64,000 nucleotides of DNA from Flavobacterium sp. (lineage in GTDB: Bacteria; Bacteroidota; Bacteroidia; Flavobacteriales; Flavobacteriaceae). The stretch spans positions 124,001 to 188,000 of the forward strand of contig JADBYA010000005.1 in NCBI GenBank assembly GCA_020403245.1, given 5' to 3'. Numbering within the stretch: the stretch's first letter is position 1; each line of letters opens with the position of its first letter. Positions 43,885 through 51,846 of this stretch are shown here, one piece after another. The notes under the pieces are model-generated. The model saw only the letters and a list, made by a program, of their open reading frames with translations. It made no database searches and had not been told where the DNA came from. Position numbers and translations under genes: made by a program.

Positions 43885-43912
43885 CCTGCGGTTGAAAACT
43901 TGCACGTTTTTT
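43884..43912 (+). repeat. Second, damaged copy of the htpG terminator
   Basis: GACCTGCGGTTGAAAACTTG at 43883-43902 followed by CACGTTTTTT matches the htpG terminator with two changes; the G-to-C change breaks the stem. It overlaps the TlpA-like gene's stop and the spurious TTG start of the next frame. Confidence 0.8.
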
Positions 43913-43921
43913 ATTGAATCA

Positions 43922-43964
43922 AATTCACGACCTTCGTACTTCGTAAATCAAACTTCGTACTTCA
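43922..43964. repeat. Heptamer array (GAAGTAC unit, minus strand)
   Basis: Read on the minus strand this is six heptamers such as GAAGTAC GAAGTTT GATTTAC, placed immediately before the DUF2721 start codon. It uses the same unit as the array at 16263. Confidence 0.8.
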
Positions 43965-43966
43965 TA

Positions 43967-44374
43967 ATGACGCTCCACATCGAAACCCCAGCCCTACTCT
44001 TCTCAGCAACTTCATTGATATTGTTGGCCTATACCAATCGGTTTTTGACCATTGCACAAATCATTAGAGGTTTAAAAAAAACGTATGACCAAGATCACAG
44101 CAAAAGCATATTATTACAAATCAAAAACCTCAACTTAAGACTATCGCTCATCAGATATATGCAACTTTTCGGGGTACTTTGTTTGTTCCTCTCTGTTTTC
44201 GCTATGTTCTGCTTGTTTTTAGAACAACAAATCTTTGGCATCTATCTTTTTGCGACAAGTCTATTATGCTTGCTTACTTCTTTAGGAATCTCCTTTTGGG
44301 AAATCAGTATTTCAGTGACTGCCTTGCGTTTGCATTTAAGTGACTTGGTAGAAGACAAAAATCCTAAGAAATAA
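43967..44374 (+). CDS. DUF2721 membrane protein
   Basis: 135 residues from the ATG at 43967; the frame reaches back to a TTG at 43892 but that part lies in repeat sequence. Three hydrophobic segments (about 8-28, 65-90 and 92-115) and the family blocks ETPALLFSATSLILLAYTNRF at the start and IRYMQLFGVLCLFLSVFAMF (partly) fit DUF2721. A charged loop with KKTYDQDHSK lies in the cytoplasm. Function unknown. A heptamer array sits directly in front of it, and could affect translation. Confidence 0.8.
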   Translation: MTLHIETPALLFSATSLILLAYTNRFLTIAQIIRGLKKTYDQDHSKSILLQIKNLNLRLSLIRYMQLFGVLCLFLSVFAMFCLFLEQQIFGIYLFATSLLCLLTSLGISFWEISISVTALRLHLSDLVEDKNPKK

Positions 44375-44430
44375 TACCTTACCTTTGAACAACAGCAATT
44401 TAAATCTTGTTGCTAAATATAAATCCAACT

Positions 44431-45198
44431 ATGGAAATCAAAAAAGACCTAAAACTAGCCGTTTTAATCGATGCCGATAACGTTCCTTATGCTAATGTAA
44501 AAGAAATGTTTGAAGAAATTGCCAAATACGGAACCCCAACTTTCAAACGCATTTACGCCGATTGGACGAAACCAACAGTTTCAGGATGGAAAAATGTTCT
44601 ACTCGAAAATGCCATTACTCCTATTCAGCAATACAGCTATTCTACTGGAAAAAATGCAAGTGATAGTGCTTTGATAATTGATGCCATGGACATACTTTAT
44701 ACCGGAAAAGTAGATGGTTTTTGCATTGTTTCCAGCGACTCCGATTTTACTCGACTGGCAACACGACTGCGAGAGGCAGGCATGAAAGTCATTGGTATTG
44801 GAGAAAAGAAAACATTGACACCCTTTATTACTGCTTGCGATAAATTCATTTATATCGAAATTTTGAAAAAAGATGATTCCGAAATAAGTTCTGAACAAGA
44901 CAACAAAAAGCTGTCCAAAAACAACAAACCTAAAAGCTCCAATATTCCTTTAAGTAAAATTGACCCTAAAATCATCAAACTTTTTGCAGATAGTATTTCT
45001 GATTTAGAGGATGAAAATGGTTGGGCATATTTGGGCGATTTAGGCAACTTAATGCTAAAAAAGAAGCCCGATTTTGACTCGAGAAATTATGGTTTTCCAA
45101 AAATGTTAGCTCTTATAAAAAGTTTAAATCGATTTGAAATTGATGAACGCGAAAGTGGCAAGAATAATATCAAGCATATTTACGTCAGAAGAAAATAA
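44431..45198 (+). CDS. NYN-domain ribonuclease-like protein with C-terminal OST-HTH/LOTUS domain
   Basis: 255 residues from the ATG at 44431. The N-terminal PIN-like NYN domain (about 5-140) keeps the acidic metal site: AVLIDADNVPY, KNASDSALIIDAMDIL and IVSSDSDFTRLATRLRE. A linker rich in Lys/Ser/Asn follows, then an OST-HTH/LOTUS-type winged helix (about 175-250: KLFADSISDLEDENGWAYLG, YGFPKMLALIKSL) that is known to bind RNA. This LabA-like architecture suggests an RNA-cleaving enzyme guided by the LOTUS domain; the target is unknown. Converges with the ATPase gene. Confidence 0.88.
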   Translation: MEIKKDLKLAVLIDADNVPYANVKEMFEEIAKYGTPTFKRIYADWTKPTVSGWKNVLLENAITPIQQYSYSTGKNASDSALIIDAMDILYTGKVDGFCIVSSDSDFTRLATRLREAGMKVIGIGEKKTLTPFITACDKFIYIEILKKDDSEISSEQDNKKLSKNNKPKSSNIPLSKIDPKIIKLFADSISDLEDENGWAYLGDLGNLMLKKKPDFDSRNYGFPKMLALIKSLNRFEIDERESGKNNIKHIYVRRK

Positions 45199-45228
45199 AA
45201 AAGTCTTCAAATAGGATTTTTTTTATGC

Positions 45229-45300
45229 TATTTACTCAAATACATTTTTCTTCTGCTGTACAATTTGTAAAATGCATCATCTTTCAAATCATCAATAAAC
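45229..45300 (-). pseudogene. Detached second copy of the carB 3' end
   Basis: On the minus strand this stretch reads FIDDLKDDAFYKLYSRRKMY and LSK then TAG. It differs from the true carB end (46904-46976) by one residue, Glu to Lys, by several silent bases and by the stop codon. It has no start and is separated from carB by the ATPase gene. The mostly silent differences suggest it came from a related but different carB rather than by simple local duplication. Confidence 0.85.
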
Positions 45301-45306
45301 CGGATT

Positions 45307-46725
45307 TTAAAACAAATCAGAAAGGTTCAATTCGTTTGTAATTACACTCAAATAATACTCGTTGTTCTTAACACCATTTGCTGTAAGCATTGTTATAAAA
45401 ACATTTTTATTTGTTTTGGTTTTCTTTTTGAAAAGAGTGACTTTATGTTGCAGTTCTTCTGCATAGTTTTTAGTGATTTCAAAAACTGTATCATAAAATT
45501 TTAATTCCAAAATAGTAATACAATTATCGTTTCGGTCAATAATAAAATCAATTTGAGCTCCCTTTTCTGGTGTATTCCCTTTATCTATCCAAGAATATTC
45601 ATTGGAAATAATACCATTTATTCCCAGAGCTTTTTTAATATTTAAAATATGTTTAAACGACAAATTTTCAAACGCATAGCCACACCAGGTTTTATAGGAT
45701 TGGGTATTAGATATTTGCAACCAACTACTATTGACTTTGTTATTCTGAAGAAATTTAAAATAGAAAATAGAATATTCATCTACTAACCGATACAGAAAAT
45801 CTTCTTTGGTTTTATTAATTGGATATATAATTTTTATAAATCCACAGGCTACCAATTCATCCAATAATTTCGAAAAACCGCCACCACTTGTGAGTTTCGT
45901 ATCTACTAAAAGCTCATTTCTAGTCAATCCTTTGCTTTTTGTTGCCAATGCTTTGATAATGGAAATATGCAAATCGCTGTTTTTGAACAGTGATGCATAC
46001 AAATTACCAAACTCATTTTTCAAAAGGGCTTGAGGCTTGAAAAATAACTCATCCAAAATTTGAGGGACACTTTGACCAGATTTGATGTCTTTTAGATAAA
46101 ATGGAACTCCCCCAACGGACATATACAAAGTTGCTAAATCTTTCAGAGTAAGCTTTACATTAGAAAGTTCTAAAAACTGTTTGGTTTCTTTCAATGTAAA
46201 CGGCATCAATTGAATATGAGCCGTAATTCGGTTGTGCAATCCTCCTTTATTGTTGATGACTTTGTCAATAATCCAAGATGCCGCTGAACCACAAATAACC
46301 AAAATAATATCGTTTCTTTTGGAACAATACGAATTCCAAAAATTATCTAATGCTGCAAGAAATCCAGATTTTGGCGTTTCAAACCAAGCAATTTCATCTA
46401 AAAAAACGACTTTTTTCTTTTTAGTTTCTAAATTATTTAAGTGAATTTTTAATAACGAAAATGCTTGCAACCAATTTTTAGGAATGGTTGGTTTTTCGGT
46501 TGTATTAACGTCTAACAATGCCAACCAAAAACTTTCTAGTTGTTGTGCCATTTCTTTTTCGTGCAAACCACTGGCTTCAAAAACTATGCTTTTTTCATAG
46601 ACTTGCCTAATCAAATAGGTTTTGCCAATACGGCGTCTGCCATAAACAGCCAAAAACTCTGAACCCTTCTTATTCAGTAAGTTTCGAAGTATTTTTATTT
46701 CGTCTTCTCGTCCTGCTACTATCAT
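45307..46725 (-). CDS. Archaeal-type ATPase with C-terminal PD-(D/E)XK-like domain, in a carB-associated cassette
   Basis: 472 residues from the ATG at 46725, which gives the usual opening MIVAGREDEIKILRNLL. P-loop GRRRIGKTYLIRQVY, Walker B KVVFLDEIAWFETPKSG, sensor-like VICGSAASWI. A winged-helix part follows (TKSKGLTRNELLVDTKL), and near the C terminus IDFIIDRNDNCITILELKFY carries the Asp...Glu-x-Lys of a PD-(D/E)XK nuclease fold. This is the 'archaeal ATPase / DUF234' group, abundant, variable in copy number and of unknown function in Bacteroidota. The gene sits between two copies of the carB 3' end and behind four TTGGCGAA boxes, as a mobile unit would. Confidence 0.85.
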   Translation of the reverse strand: MIVAGREDEIKILRNLLNKKGSEFLAVYGRRRIGKTYLIRQVYEKSIVFEASGLHEKEMAQQLESFWLALLDVNTTEKPTIPKNWLQAFSLLKIHLNNLETKKKKVVFLDEIAWFETPKSGFLAALDNFWNSYCSKRNDIILVICGSAASWIIDKVINNKGGLHNRITAHIQLMPFTLKETKQFLELSNVKLTLKDLATLYMSVGGVPFYLKDIKSGQSVPQILDELFFKPQALLKNEFGNLYASLFKNSDLHISIIKALATKSKGLTRNELLVDTKLTSGGGFSKLLDELVACGFIKIIYPINKTKEDFLYRLVDEYSIFYFKFLQNNKVNSSWLQISNTQSYKTWCGYAFENLSFKHILNIKKALGINGIISNEYSWIDKGNTPEKGAQIDFIIDRNDNCITILELKFYDTVFEITKNYAEELQHKVTLFKKKTKTNKNVFITMLTANGVKNNEYYLSVITNELNLSDLF

Positions 46726-46742
46726 AACTAGTAATTTATACC

Positions 46743-46832
46743 TCGCCAAATATAATACATTTTAATTGAATTTGGCGAATTATAAATATTATTATTCGCC
46801 AAGTTTACATTTTAAACCTAAAACTTGGCGAA
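46743..46832. promoter_or_regulatory. Four alternating TTGGCGAA boxes upstream of the ATPase gene
   Basis: TCGCCAA (46743-46749), TTGGCGAA (46772-46779), TTCGCCAA (46795-46802) and TTGGCGAA (46825-46832) alternate in orientation at spacings of about 20-30 bp. The outer pair of each neighbouring set makes a palindrome, for instance TTCGCCAAGTTT / AAACTTGGCGAA. This could be an operator bound by a regulator or by the ATPase itself, or ends of the cassette. No regulator gene lies beside it. Confidence 0.65.
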
Positions 46833-46847
46833 TTATAATCACAAAAA

Positions 46848-46883
46848 AAATCCAAATCCCATTTATTGGAATTTGGATTTTTA
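46848..46883 (-). terminator. carB terminator
   Basis: AATCCAAAT (46849-46857) pairs with ATTTGGATT (46871-46879); on the minus strand a T run follows. It lies 20-50 bp after the carB stop and is built of the same AAATTCC-like units as other hairpins in the window. Confidence 0.75.
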
Positions 46884-46903
46884 TTTATTGGAATTTTCAT
46901 CCT

Positions 46904-49756
46904 TTATTTACTCAAATACATTTTTCTTCTACTATACAATTCATAAAAAGCATCATCCTTCAAATCATCAATAAACAAAATACTTTCGCCAGTTGATTTC
47001 ATTTCGGGTCCAAGTGCTTTATTCACATCCTTGAATTTACTAAAAGAAAAAACCGGTTGCTTGATAGCATATCCTTTCAATTGAGGATTAAATGTAAAAT
47101 CGGTTACTTTGTTCACGCCAAGCATTACTTTGGTTGCATAGTTTACATAAGGTTCACCATACGCTTTGGCAATAAACGGCACCGTTCTAGATGCTCTAGG
47201 ATTGGCTTCAATAATGTAAACGATATCGTCTTTTATGGCAAATTGAATATTGATTAAGCCAACAGTTCTTAAAGCCAGTGCAATTTTCTTCGTGTGATCT
47301 TTGATTTGTTGCATTACAAACTCACCTAAATTAAATGGTGGTAACGTAGCATTTGAATCGCCTGAGTGAATTCCGCAGGGTTCGATGTGTTCCATAATTC
47401 CAATGATGTACACATTTTCACCATCACAAATCGCATCGGCTTCGGCTTCAATGGCGCCATCCAAATAATGATCGAGTAATAATTTATTTCCGGGAATCGA
47501 TTTTAATAAATCAATAACGTGTTCTTCTAATTCTTGTTTGTTGATGACAATTTTCATGCCCTGTCCACCCAAAACATAGGAAGGACGAACTAACAAAGGA
47601 AAGTCTAAAGTATCAGCTAATTTCGATGCCTCATCAGCACTTTCGGCAATTCCGAATTGAGGAAATGGTATTTTCAATTCGGTTAACAATTCTGAAAAAC
47701 GTCCTCTATCTTCGGCTAAATCTAGCGCATCAAAAGTAGTTCCTAGAATTCTTATACCATATTTTGATAATTTTTCTGCCAATTTCAAAGCGGTTTGTCC
47801 ACCCAATTGTACAATTACACCTTCGGGATTTTCGTGTCGAATGATATCATAAATATGTTCCCAGAAAACAGGTTCAAAGTATAATTTATCTGCGGTATCA
47901 AAATCGGTTGAAACCGTTTCTGGATTACAGTTAATCATAATGGTTTCGTAGCCACATTCTTTGGCAGCTAAAACACCGTGAACACAAGAATAATCAAATT
48001 CAATTCCTTGTCCAATTCGGTTGGGTCCAGAACCTAAAACCACTACTTTCTTTTTTGGAGTAACTATACTTTCATTATGAACATATCGTTCACCGCTAGC
48101 AGTTTCAACTTCAGCTTCAAAAGTGGAATAATAATAGGGAGTTAAGGCCTTGAATTCAGCAGCACAAGTATCAACTAATTTATACACACGCTTGATATTC
48201 ATTTCATCGCGCAATTTATAAACTTGACTTTCTAAACAACCCAACATATGGGCTATTTGACGGTCGCCATATCCTTTTTGTTTCGCTTCTAGTATCAATG
48301 CTGCCGGCAAAGTATCAATCTTGTATTTTGATATTTCTCTTTCTAATAGATGTAAGTCTTCGTATTGCTTCAAAAACCACATATCTATTTTTGTGATTTC
48401 GTGAATTCTGCTTAATGGAATTCCCATTGCAATAGCATCATAAATTACAAAAACTCTGTCCCAACTGGCGTTAGTTAGTTTTTCAATTATCTGTTCGTAA
48501 TTTTTGTATCCTTTTCCGTCAGCCCCCAATCCGTTGCGTTTGATTTCTAATGACTGAGTAGCTTTATGCAGGGCTTCCTGGAATGAACGGCCAATTCCCA
48601 TCACTTCTCCAACAGATTTCATTTGCAGACCTAAGGTTCTATCCGCACCTTCAAATTTATCAAAATTCCAACGTGGAATTTTCACGATAACATAATCCAA
48701 AGTAGGTTCAAATAAAGCTGAAGTAAGTTTTGTAATTTGATTTGGCAATTCATCAAGATGATATCCAAGTGCTAATTTTGAGGCCACTTTCGCAATTGGA
48801 TAACCTGTAGCTTTTGATGCCAAAGCAGACGAACGTGAAACTCTAGGGTTAATTTCTATCGCCACAATATCTTCTTTTTCGTCGGGTGAAACAGCAAATT
48901 GAACGTTACAACCTCCAGCAAAATTTCCAATACTGCGCATCATCAAAATGGCCATGTCACGCATTTTTTGAAAAGTGGTGTCCGATAAGGTCATGGCTGG
49001 TGCCACTGTGATAGAATCCCCAGTATGAATTCCCATAGGATCCATATTTTCGATAGAGCAGATGATAACTACGTTGTCGTTTTTATCGCGAAGCAATTCT
49101 AATTCGTATTCTTTCCAACCAATCAATGCCTTATCAATCAATACTTCATGTATGGGTGACATTTCTAAACCGTAGGTTAGTTTTTCATCAAATTCTTCCT
49201 TGTTATGAACAAAAGCGGCTCCCGTTCCGCCCAATGTGAATGACGGACGGATAACTAGTGGAAACCCAAATTCTTGGGCAATTTCTTTTCCACGAAGGAA
49301 AGAAGTACAAATTTCGGCAGGTGCTGATGGAATTCCTATTTTTTTTAGTAATTGTTTGAATTGTTCTCTGTCTTCGGTAATATTGATGGCATTGATATCA
49401 ACACCAATTAGTTTTACTCCAAAATCTTTCCAAATTCCTTTGTCGTCGGCTTCCAAACACAAATTCAAAGCGGTTTGTCCTCCCATGGTTGGCAAAACTG
49501 CATCAATTTGAGGATGTTCTTTTAAAATTTTGATGATGGATTTGGTAGTCAATGGCAATAAATAAATATGATCCGCCATTGATGGGTCGGTCATAATGGT
49601 TGCCGGATTGGAATTGATTAAGATTACTTCTATTCCTTCTTCGCGGATGGAACGAGCTGATTGTGAACCTGCATAATCAAATTCACATGCTTGACCAATA
49701 ACAATTGGACCTGAACCTATAATTAAAACCGATTTTATGGAGTTGTCTTTTGGCAT
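46904..49756 (-). CDS. carB: Carbamoyl phosphate synthase large subunit, form lacking the C-terminal allosteric domain
   Basis: 950 residues, against about 1070 in E. coli. Two homologous ATP-grasp halves are complete: SVLIIGSGPIVIGQACEFDY at the start of the first, VVVLGSGPNRIGQGIEFDY at about 560 for the second, with LVIRPSFTLGGTG and LLVRPSYVLGGQGM as the matching ATP sites. The protein stops at KMYLSK, where E. coli CarB goes on with the MGS-like regulatory domain, so UMP/ornithine control of that kind is absent; this short form is usual in Bacteroidota. Makes carbamoyl phosphate for arginine and pyrimidines with CarA, which is not in the window. Confidence 0.96.
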   Translation of the reverse strand: MPKDNSIKSVLIIGSGPIVIGQACEFDYAGSQSARSIREEGIEVILINSNPATIMTDPSMADHIYLLPLTTKSIIKILKEHPQIDAVLPTMGGQTALNLCLEADDKGIWKDFGVKLIGVDINAINITEDREQFKQLLKKIGIPSAPAEICTSFLRGKEIAQEFGFPLVIRPSFTLGGTGAAFVHNKEEFDEKLTYGLEMSPIHEVLIDKALIGWKEYELELLRDKNDNVVIICSIENMDPMGIHTGDSITVAPAMTLSDTTFQKMRDMAILMMRSIGNFAGGCNVQFAVSPDEKEDIVAIEINPRVSRSSALASKATGYPIAKVASKLALGYHLDELPNQITKLTSALFEPTLDYVIVKIPRWNFDKFEGADRTLGLQMKSVGEVMGIGRSFQEALHKATQSLEIKRNGLGADGKGYKNYEQIIEKLTNASWDRVFVIYDAIAMGIPLSRIHEITKIDMWFLKQYEDLHLLEREISKYKIDTLPAALILEAKQKGYGDRQIAHMLGCLESQVYKLRDEMNIKRVYKLVDTCAAEFKALTPYYYSTFEAEVETASGERYVHNESIVTPKKKVVVLGSGPNRIGQGIEFDYSCVHGVLAAKECGYETIMINCNPETVSTDFDTADKLYFEPVFWEHIYDIIRHENPEGVIVQLGGQTALKLAEKLSKYGIRILGTTFDALDLAEDRGRFSELLTELKIPFPQFGIAESADEASKLADTLDFPLLVRPSYVLGGQGMKIVINKQELEEHVIDLLKSIPGNKLLLDHYLDGAIEAEADAICDGENVYIIGIMEHIEPCGIHSGDSNATLPPFNLGEFVMQQIKDHTKKIALALRTVGLINIQFAIKDDIVYIIEANPRASRTVPFIAKAYGEPYVNYATKVMLGVNKVTDFTFNPQLKGYAIKQPVFSFSKFKDVNKALGPEMKSTGESILFIDDLKDDAFYELYSRRKMYLSK

Positions 49757-49865
49757 TGTAGTGTGTTGTTGTTTTGTAATATAACTTGATTGTCAAAATT
49801 AATTCGTTTGTTTCTAATGTTTAAAACTTGTTATTGAAACTTATCAAAATTTATAAACAAGTTGA

Positions 49866-49899
49866 AAAAAAAGCCGCTACTAATAAAAGTAACGGCTTT
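49866..49899 (-). terminator. rpmH terminator
   Basis: Minus-strand stem AAGCCGTTACTT / AGTAGCGGCTT (one mismatch) followed by eight T, 22 bp after the L34 stop and before the carB start. Confidence 0.9.
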
Positions 49900-49920
49900 A
49901 TATTGATTATATGCTAATCA

Positions 49921-50082
49921 TTATTTTTTGTGTCTAGGTTCAGATGATACAGTCAATTTATGTCTTCCTTTGGCTCTTCGACGCGCAAGCACTTTTCTAC
50001 CATTTGCAGAAGCCATTCTGTCCATAAATCCGTGCTTATTTCTTCTTTTTCTTTTTGATGGTTGAAACGTTCTTTTGCTCAT
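49921..50082 (-). CDS. rpmH: 50S ribosomal protein L34
   Basis: 53 residues, found by reading the minus strand: [19 protein letters not shown] and then [20 protein letters not shown], the invariant L34 pattern, with a short C-terminal tail ending HKK. L34 is an early-assembling basic protein of the large subunit. A canonical promoter lies 65 bp upstream and a terminator downstream, so it forms its own transcript. The usual bacterial neighbours rnpA and dnaA are not here, as commonly seen in Bacteroidota. Confidence 0.97.
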
Positions 50083-50146
50083 TGCTTTGTATCTTTAAAA
50101 TCGTGTATTAATTTCTATGGTAAACTAGGTTCTTTTAAACCGAGTG

Positions 50147-50176
50147 CAAATATACAAACCTTTTTTTTTCTGGCAA
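50147..50176 (-). promoter_or_regulatory. rpmH promoter
   Basis: On the minus strand TTG (50174-50176) and TATATTTG (50147-50154) are separated by exactly 19 bp, a textbook Bacteroidota promoter. The leader to the L34 ATG is about 60 nt. Confidence 0.85.
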
Positions 50177-50239
50177 GTAGTTTTATAAAAATATTTTCAA
50201 ATCCTTTTATTACCTTTGCAATCATAAAAAATAATAATT

Positions 50240-50755
50240 ATGTTTCACAGATTTATAAAATTAGTATTGGCTGTACTTATTGTTGCCACAAGTGTTTGGC
50301 AATTTACTGAGGGGAATATTGGCAATGGTATTTTTTTATTGTTGTTATCGGCAATCCCTATTTTTCTTTACTACAAAAACGAATACATTCTTTTGGCATT
50401 CTTAAAACTTAGAAAACAAGATTTTGCTGGCGCAAAAATATGGTTGGATAAAATAAAAAATCCCGAAACGGCATTGGTTAGAAAACAACAAGGGTATTAC
50501 AATTATCTTCATGGATTAATGCTTTCGCAAACCAATTTGACCCAGGCCGAAAAATATTTTAAAAAAGCAATTGAATTGGGATTGAACATGGATATGGATT
50601 TAGCCGTTGCCAAATTAAATTTGGCTGGAGTTGCAATGTCTAGAAGAAGAAAGTTAGAAGCGACAAACCTTCTTAATGAAGCCAAAAAATTGGACAAACA
50701 AGGAATGCTGAAAGACCAAATCAAAATGATGAAAGAGCAAATGAAGAAAATTTAG
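50240..50755 (+). CDS. Membrane-anchored TPR protein
   Basis: 171 residues. Two membrane segments (about 5-22 and 28-46) are followed by a soluble helical part with tetratricopeptide-like repeats: LKLRKQDFAGAKIWLDKIKNPE, LMLSQTNLTQAEKYFKKAIELG and MSRRRKLEATNLLNEAKKLD. Probably a scaffold on the cytoplasmic face of the membrane; partner unknown. A TACCTTTG box at 50211-50218 is a likely -7 element. Divergent from rpmH. Confidence 0.75.
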   Translation: MFHRFIKLVLAVLIVATSVWQFTEGNIGNGIFLLLLSAIPIFLYYKNEYILLAFLKLRKQDFAGAKIWLDKIKNPETALVRKQQGYYNYLHGLMLSQTNLTQAEKYFKKAIELGLNMDMDLAVAKLNLAGVAMSRRRKLEATNLLNEAKKLDKQGMLKDQIKMMKEQMKKI

Positions 50756-50761
50756 TATTCA

Positions 50762-50779
50762 GCCTGCCTGTCGGCAGAC
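50762..50779. repeat. Short dispersed palindrome CTGCCTGTCGGCAG, copy 1
   Basis: CTGCC-TGTC-GGCAG forms a small GC-rich hairpin in an AT-rich gap. The same 15 bases (CCTGCCTGTCGGCAG) occur inverted at 54703-54717. Confidence 0.7.
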
Positions 50780-50820
50780 AAGTGTTCAGTAATTAGTTGG
50801 CAGTTTTTATCCTAAAAACA

Positions 50821-50854
50821 AAAAAACGTCGTGAAAATCTCAGGACGTTTTTTT
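50821..50854. terminator. Terminator between TPR and transglycosylase genes
   Basis: AAAACGTC (50823-50830) pairs with GACGTTTT (50844-50851) with A and T runs outside, so it can serve both converging genes. Confidence 0.85.
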
Positions 50855-50897
50855 ATGTATTTTATTGAATACTAAAAAACTGAGCACTGAACACTTT

Positions 50898-51791
50898 TTA
50901 ATATCCTTCTGTTGGAATTTCGATTTCGTATTTTTTCTTGGTTGGATTTAGTAACTTTTTGTCACGCAACCAAGGATTATGGATTTTCAAAATTTTATAA
51001 TTGATCCCTTGTGACATGGCAAAACTTGTTAAATCATTAATAGTGCTATCTATTTCTATTTTTTTGGTTGGAATTTGAGAATATAAATCACTCGGAAAAA
51101 TACTGAAACCATATTTGGCTGGCTGTTTCATAATTTCTTTCAACGCCAAAATTCTAAAAACATACCGAGACGTTTCTTCTGTTAATGCTAAATCATAATA
51201 GTTAATTACTTTTTGTTCTTCAATCTTTTTTGAAATGCCGCTCATTCCACCATTGTAAGAAGCGGCAGCAAGTGTCCAAGTGCCAAATTTTTCTTTAGCG
51301 GACAACAAATATTTACAGGCAGCTTCGGTTGATTTTTCTAAATGGTAGCGTTCGTCCACAATCTCATTGACTTCCATTCCTTTTTCTTTGGCTGTATCAG
51401 GCATAAATTGCCATACTCCTCTTGCTCCAGCTGAAGAAACCGCATTGGTTAAACCGCTTTCAATAACCGCCAAATATTTAAAATCATCTGGCACGTTATA
51501 CTTTTGAAGTATTGGTTCAATTATTGGAAAAAACCTATTGGCGCGTTTAATTATTAGGGTTGTAGTAGAATGTAAATTGGCATTAATTAAAATCTCTCTG
51601 TCTAGTCTCTCTTTTACATCAGTAACTTTAAGTGGTGCACTTTCTCCAGCAAAATCTACAACTGTTGGAAAATACATAGCAGTCCCTTCACGCATTAGTT
51701 TGTCTTTAGTATCTCCAGTAATGGCAAAAATTAAAAATCCTGAAATTAAAATAACAATAATGATAGAAATATAGGCTTCACTTTTTTTCAT
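50898..51791 (-). CDS. Lytic transglycosylase (SLT-type), membrane-anchored
   Basis: 297 residues with an N-terminal membrane segment (about 7-24). The Slt/MltE-type domain covers about 95-230: catalytic Glu in YLAVIESGLTNAVSSAGARG, then GVWQFMPDTAKEKG and AAASYNGGMSGISKK. It cleaves peptidoglycan glycan strands. The last 40 residues (DLTSFAMSQGINYKILKIHNPWL) resemble a LysM-like or MltD-type tail. Transcribed alone, opposite to the TPR gene. Confidence 0.9.
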   Translation of the reverse strand: MKKSEAYISIIIVILISGFLIFAITGDTKDKLMREGTAMYFPTVVDFAGESAPLKVTDVKERLDREILINANLHSTTTLIIKRANRFFPIIEPILQKYNVPDDFKYLAVIESGLTNAVSSAGARGVWQFMPDTAKEKGMEVNEIVDERYHLEKSTEAACKYLLSAKEKFGTWTLAAASYNGGMSGISKKIEEQKVINYYDLALTEETSRYVFRILALKEIMKQPAKYGFSIFPSDLYSQIPTKKIEIDSTINDLTSFAMSQGINYKILKIHNPWLRDKKLLNPTKKKYEIEIPTEGY

Positions 51792-51846
51792 AATCTCGTT
51801 GTTTTTAGTCTTGTTGAAAGGTACAAAAAAAGTTCCAAAAAGGTAT

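Noticed and set aside
43892..43966. Longer DUF2721 frame
   Set aside because: It begins with TTG in a terminator copy and passes through a heptamer array.
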